A stretch of DNA of 64,000 bases from Streptomyces sp. CB00455 (GTDB taxonomy: Bacteria; Actinomycetota; Actinomycetes; Streptomycetales; Streptomycetaceae): positions 129,462 through 193,461 of the forward strand of contig NZ_LIVQ01000004.1 of the NCBI RefSeq assembly GCF_001905445.1, in the 5' to 3' direction. Positions 61,021 to 64,000 of this stretch are shown here, one piece after another (the stretch's first letter is position 1; the number at the start of each line of letters is the position of its first letter). The notes below the pieces were generated by a model. It was given only the letters and a program-made list of their open reading frames with translations. It searched no databases and had not been told where the DNA came from. The position numbers and the translations under genes are program-made.

Positions 61021-61297
61021 AGCGCACCCCCAGGCGTGGCGGCAGACCTCGGGGCGGCCCGCCCTGCGGGGGCCGCCCCCGCGTGCGCCGCGACTCCTGG
61101 GGGCCGTGCTCGGCGGCTGTTCCACACGGCCGCCGTTCAGAACGGTGGTACCGGCTTTCGGTGCCCAGGGAACGGCACGGATTGCGACTGTATCCGCCGA
61201 TTCCCACGTCGTAGGCGGTTTTGGAAGCCACGTTCCCTCGCCTGGCTCAATCCGCGACCGCCCGACGCACCGGTACCACCGGGCCTCTTCGGACCGG

Positions 61298-61522
61298 CTA
61301 CCAACCGCCGGAGGAGGACTTCGTACCGCCGCCGACCTTCTTCACCACGAAGATCAGGCCGCCGACGAGACCGACGAAGAGGAGCAGCTTGAAGACGAAC
61401 CCGATCAGGGCGCCCAGGATGCTCGTGATCACGCCACCGAAGACGAACAGTGCCAGCAGCGGAACGGCGACCCACTTAACCCACCAGGGCATGCCTGCGA
61501 ATGTCCTTCGGATCCCGTCCAT
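61298..61522 (-). CDS. DUF5326 family small membrane protein
   Basis: 74 residues. MDGIRRTFAGMPWWVKWVAV then two membrane segments (VAVPLLALFVFGGVITSILG and ALIGFVFKLLLFVGLVGGLI) and a short basic Ser/Gly tail. The MPWWVKW start is typical of the actinobacterial DUF5326 family. Function is unknown. Confidence 0.8.
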   Translation of the reverse strand: MDGIRRTFAGMPWWVKWVAVPLLALFVFGGVITSILGALIGFVFKLLLFVGLVGGLIFVVKKVGGGTKSSSGGW

Positions 61523-61612
61523 GTCCTCGACCTCTTCTTCTTCGTCCGTGATGTCCTGCTCCCGATGCTAGGAGCCGGGGGTCCCGGACGGGGCCCGGCA
61601 AGCCCCCGCAGT

Positions 61613-61643
61613 CCCCTGATCCGCCCCCTAGGGGGACCAGGGG
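61613..61643. terminator. Hairpin downstream of the cupin gene
   Basis: CCCCTG (61613-61618) pairs with CAGGGG (61638-61643) around an inner palindrome CCCCCTAGGGGG (61624-61635). It lies just beyond the cupin stop on the minus strand. Moderate candidate. Confidence 0.5.
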
Positions 61644-61666
61644 CGCGACCCTCATCCGGGGACAGG

Positions 61667-61984
61667 TCAGCCCTCCGGCGGGGAGAACACCACCATCACC
61701 CGCAGATCCTCCGTGATGTGGTGGAACTTGTGCGCGACTCCCGCCGGGACGTAGACCACACTGCCCCGCGCCACCGTGGTCGTCTCCTCCCCGACCGTGA
61801 TCGAGGCGCGCCCGCTCACGACGAAGTACACCTCGTCCTGACGGTGCGGCTGCTGCGGATCGCCCTGCCCGGCGTCGAGGGCGTACAGGCCCACCGACAT
61901 GTTGCGCTCGCGCACGAACTGCAGGTAAGCGCCGTCGTTGGCGATCCGTTCCGCTTCGAGCTCGTCAAGCCGGAAGGCCTTCAT
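61667..61984 (-). CDS. Single-domain cupin protein
   Basis: 105 residues. Cupin motif 1: PQQPHRQDEVYFVVSGRASI with two-His-one-Glu pattern; motif 2: VPAGVAHKFHHITEDL. A small beta-barrel that binds a divalent metal; it may be an enzyme or a sensor. It diverges from the holin-like gene over about 90 bases. The substrate is unknown. Confidence 0.82.
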   Translation of the reverse strand: MKAFRLDELEAERIANDGAYLQFVRERNMSVGLYALDAGQGDPQQPHRQDEVYFVVSGRASITVGEETTTVARGSVVYVPAGVAHKFHHITEDLRVMVVFSPPEG

Positions 61985-62073
61985 CGTCGTTGTGCCCCTT
62001 GTACTCGGTCGTGCCCTCGCACCCGCTGGTCCACGGATGTTCCACGGGAATCTTCTCTGCCACGATCAGACCC

Positions 62074-62454
62074 ATGACGAATTTCGTAGTCAAGACGCTC
62101 GCCAATGCGGCGGCGCTGGCCGTTGCCATCTGGCTGCTCGCCGGCATCACCCTCGACGACGGCAGCAGCCTGGGCCGCCGTACGGTCACCCTGCTGCTGA
62201 TCGCCCTCGTGTTCGGGCTGGTCAACTTCATCGTGAAGCCCGTGGTGAAGCTGCTCTCGCTCCCGCTGTTCATCCTCACCCTCGGCCTCTTCACCCTGGT
62301 CGTGAACGCCCTGATGCTGCTGCTGACCTCCTGGCTGGCCGAGCAGCTCGACCTGAGCTTCCACGTCGACGGATTCTGGACCGCCGTCGTCGGCGCACTG
62401 ATCATCTCCGTCGTCTCCTGGGCCGTGAACATGGTCCTGCCCGACAAGGACTGA
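62074..62454 (+). CDS. Phage holin family (DUF/4-TM) membrane protein
   Basis: 126 residues, ATG at 62074. Four hydrophobic segments: LANAAALAVAIWLLAGITL, VTLLLIALVFGLVNFIV, LFILTLGLFTLVVNALMLLL and FWTAVVGALIISVVSWAVN. The pattern matches the mycobacterial-type phage_holin_4 family, which in chromosomes is a housekeeping membrane protein rather than a lysis holin. No phage gene is nearby. Confidence 0.8.
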   Translation: MTNFVVKTLANAAALAVAIWLLAGITLDDGSSLGRRTVTLLLIALVFGLVNFIVKPVVKLLSLPLFILTLGLFTLVVNALMLLLTSWLAEQLDLSFHVDGFWTAVVGALIISVVSWAVNMVLPDKD

Positions 62455-62527
62455 CGAGCGGGGACCCGCGGGGCCCTCACCCCGGCCGGCTGGAGGCCTT
62501 ACGCGAGGCCATGAAGGAGCACACCGC

Positions 62528-63760
62528 GTGAACTCTCACGAACCCGAAGACACGCACGGCCTCGGCCACCACGACGGCGGCCACCGCAACACCATTGACC
62601 CCGCAGACGGCGGGCACGACGCCGGGTCCGCGGCCCGTCTCGGCGACGGCACCCTCGCGGTGCGCGCCGGGCTGCCCGGGCCCGTCAAGAACGAACCGCC
62701 CCTGCCCGGACCGGTCTTCGCCGCCCACTTCCACCTGCCCGGGGAGGTCGAGGGGCCCTACACCTACGGCCGTGACACCAACCCCACCTGGACCCTGCTG
62801 GAAGAGGCGATCGGAGAGCTGGAGGCTCCGGGCCAGGAGGTGCACACCGTCGTCTTCGCCTCGGGCATGGCGGCGATCTCCGCCGTCCTCCTCTCCCAGG
62901 CGCGCACCGGTGACACCGTCGTCCTGCCCGACGACGGCTACCAGGCGCTGCCCCTGCTGCGGGAGCAGCTGGAGGCGTACGGCATCCGCGTCCGCACCGC
63001 GCCGACCGGGGACGACGCCCAGCTCGCGGTCCTCGACGGAGCCCGGTTGCTGTGGATCGAGACCCCGTCGAACCCGGGGCTCGACGTGTGCGACGTACGG
63101 CTCCTGGTGGACGCCGCACACCGCGGCGGCACCCTGGTCGCCGTCGACAACACCCTCGCCACCCCGCTCGGCCAGCGCCCCCTGGAACTCGGCGCCGACT
63201 TCTCCGTCGCCAGCGGCACCAAGGGGCTCACCGGACACGGTGACCTCCTGCTCGGTTACGTCGTCTGCCGCGACGCGGAACTGGCAGCCGGCGTCCGCAA
63301 GTGGCGCAAGATCGTGGGCGCCGTTCCCGGGCCGATGGAGGCCTGGCTGGCGCACCGCTCCCTGGCCACCATCCAGCTGCGGGCGCAGCGCCAGTGGGCC
63401 AATGCCCTGGCGGTCGCCGAGGCACTGGCCGACCGCGCCGACGTGACGGGGCCGCGCTACCCGGGCCTGGCGTCGGACCCCTCGCACAAGACGGCCGCCC
63501 GTCAGATGCGGGGCTTCGGATCGGTGGTCTCCTTCACGCTGCCCGACCGGGCCCACGCCGAACGGTTCATGGCGGCCCTGCGTCTGGTCGAGGACGCGAC
63601 CAGCTTCGGCGGCGTGCGGTCCACCGCCGAGCGGCGCGGACGCTGGGGCGGCGACGCCGTGCCGGAGGGGTTCATCCGGTTCTCCGCCGGAGCGGAGGAC
63701 ACCGCGGACCTCGTCGCGGACGTCCTGCGCGCCCTCGACCTGGCCGGCAACACGGCCTGA
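62528..63760 (+). CDS. Cystathionine gamma-lyase / Met-Cys metabolism PLP enzyme
   Basis: 410 residues, GTG at 62528 with AAGGAG 8 bases upstream. A His-rich N-terminal extension (LGHHDGGHRNTID) precedes the Cys/Met metabolism PLP fold: YTYGRDTNPTWTLLE, FASGMAAISAVLLS, LWIETPSNPGLDVCDV and the PLP Lys in SVASGTKGLTGHGDLLLG. Such enzymes cleave cystathionine or other sulfur amino acids. With the cysteine dioxygenase at 3.9-4.5 kb, the window holds two unlinked sulfur-amino-acid genes. It ends at the terminator 63774-63812. Confidence 0.88.
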   Translation: MNSHEPEDTHGLGHHDGGHRNTIDPADGGHDAGSAARLGDGTLAVRAGLPGPVKNEPPLPGPVFAAHFHLPGEVEGPYTYGRDTNPTWTLLEEAIGELEAPGQEVHTVVFASGMAAISAVLLSQARTGDTVVLPDDGYQALPLLREQLEAYGIRVRTAPTGDDAQLAVLDGARLLWIETPSNPGLDVCDVRLLVDAAHRGGTLVAVDNTLATPLGQRPLELGADFSVASGTKGLTGHGDLLLGYVVCRDAELAAGVRKWRKIVGAVPGPMEAWLAHRSLATIQLRAQRQWANALAVAEALADRADVTGPRYPGLASDPSHKTAARQMRGFGSVVSFTLPDRAHAERFMAALRLVEDATSFGGVRSTAERRGRWGGDAVPEGFIRFSAGAEDTADLVADVLRALDLAGNTA

Positions 63761-63773
63761 ACGGGCTGTGGTC

Positions 63774-63812
63774 GGGCGGTCCGAGCCTCCCCCCTCGTGG
63801 CTCGGACCGCCC
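63774..63812 (+). terminator. Terminator of the cystathionine lyase gene
   Basis: GGGCGGTCCGAGCC (63774-63787) pairs with GGCTCGGACCGCCC (63799-63812), a 14-bp perfect stem with an 11-base loop. Confidence 0.85.
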
Positions 63813-63852
63813 CGGGTTCCCGCCCGCGAAGAACCACGTGACAAGGCTAGTT

Positions 63853-63869
63853 GACTCTGCGTCAGAGTC
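63853..63869. promoter_or_regulatory. Inverted repeat upstream of the LysR gene
   Basis: GACTCTG-CGT-CAGAGTC is a perfect 7-3-7 inverted repeat about 70 bases before the LysR start. Its size suits a regulator dimer. A promoter with ACGACA (63881-63886), 18-base spacer and TATACT (63905-63910) lies just downstream. Confidence 0.45.
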
Positions 63870-63937
63870 CAATCACGGTAACGACAGGGGGCTATCGGCA
63901 TATTTATACTTGAAGGCCCCCACCGAGAGGTGCCGCC

Positions 63938-64000
63938 ATGGACCTGGCCCTGCTGCGCACCTTCGTCGCCGTGCACCGGGCGGGTTCCTTCACCCGGGCC
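63938..64000 (+). CDS. LysR family transcriptional regulator, 5' end only
   Basis: Only 21 codons are visible: MDLALLRTFVAVHRAGSFTR, the standard beginning of a LysR helix-turn-helix. ATG at 63938 has GAGAGG upstream. It runs off the right edge, so the effector domain is unknown. Confidence 0.75.
   Translation, partial: MDLALLRTFVAVHRAGSFTRA

Noticed and set aside
62074..62454. Holin-family protein as evidence for a prophage
   Set aside because: No integrase, terminase, tail or lysin genes nearby; this holin-like family is a common chromosomal membrane protein.
62459..62531. Short peptide-like frame (ending EALREAMKEHTA) between the holin-like and cystathionine lyase genes
   Set aside because: No start codon with a ribosome site; the ATGAAGGAG in it is better read as the ribosome site for the GTG at 62528.
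1..64000. CRISPR arrays, insertion sequences, rRNA genes
   Set aside because: None seen by reading both strands: no regular spaced repeats, no transposase motifs, no rRNA-like stretches.

Overview
The window is high-GC actinobacterial chromosome, almost certainly Streptomyces. Evidence: strong G/C third-position bias, many GTG and some TTG starts, an ssgR-ssgA sporulation pair, SpoIIE/RsbW-type phosphatase and ATPase genes, a fused CydDC transporter, a DtpA/Sco/CopCD copper cluster, and only two in-frame TTA codons found by eye. The order pheA, serS, HAD, ABC transporters ... cydDC-cydB-cydA, hisC, lacI-type ... thiC ... ssgA, ssgR matches (from memory) the S. coelicolor segment running down from about SCO398x to SCO392x. 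Nine parS-like sites (core TTTCACGTGAAA) and two DnaA-box clusters mark it as origin-proximal. oriC itself is not here and is inferred to lie beyond the right end.

Layout. 1-5.5 kb: 5' end of an acyl-CoA dehydrogenase gene, a small exported protein, tRNA-Ser(UGA), a secreted trypsin-like protease, and a minus-strand LysR / cysteine dioxygenase / YeiH exporter group that fits cysteine-sulfur catabolism. 5.5-16 kb: HtrA-like protease, glycerophosphodiester phosphodiesterase, two anti-sigma-type ATPases, a SEC-C/DUF5926 protein, a structured non-coding locus, a Prim-Pol-domain protein, a SpoIIE-type phosphatase and aminopeptidase P. 16-22 kb: copper trafficking run (membrane protein, YcnI, Sco, PCuAC, CopCD, Tat-exported DyP peroxidase). 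22-30 kb: pheA, a 520-bp spacer with five DnaA boxes, serS-HAD, a rhomboid-like gene and a four-gene double ABC exporter operon. 30-41 kb: M24 peptidase coupled to a hydrolase-SDR fusion, a MerR regulator, aquaporin, KptA, and an HSP90-like chaperone coupled to a 1,017-residue TPR protein. 41-52 kb: F420-type oxidoreductase, HAD phosphatase, orphan GAF histidine kinase with a DosS-like motif, cydDC-cydB-cydA under a Rex operator, and hisC. 52-64 kb: TTA-containing LacI regulator, PPP-type phosphatase, thiC with a TPP riboswitch, YibE/F membrane protein, ssgA/ssgR, small membrane and cupin proteins, a cystathionine-lyase family enzyme and the start of a LysR gene.

How it fits together. Most of the window is core chromosome; no transposase, integrase, phage module or CRISPR array was seen. 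The recurring theme is chromosome organisation written into ordinary genes: parS sites encode VSRET or FHVK peptides inside coding sequence, one overlaps the cydDC start, and one lies at the centre of a 40-bp perfect palindrome that also looks like the terminator between two convergent genes. The least explained systems are the HSP90-TPR pair, the bldA-dependent (TTA) M24 peptidase / hydrolase-SDR operon, the structured locus at 10.0-10.1 kb, and the alternating purine-pyrimidine palindrome between hisC and the lacI-type gene.
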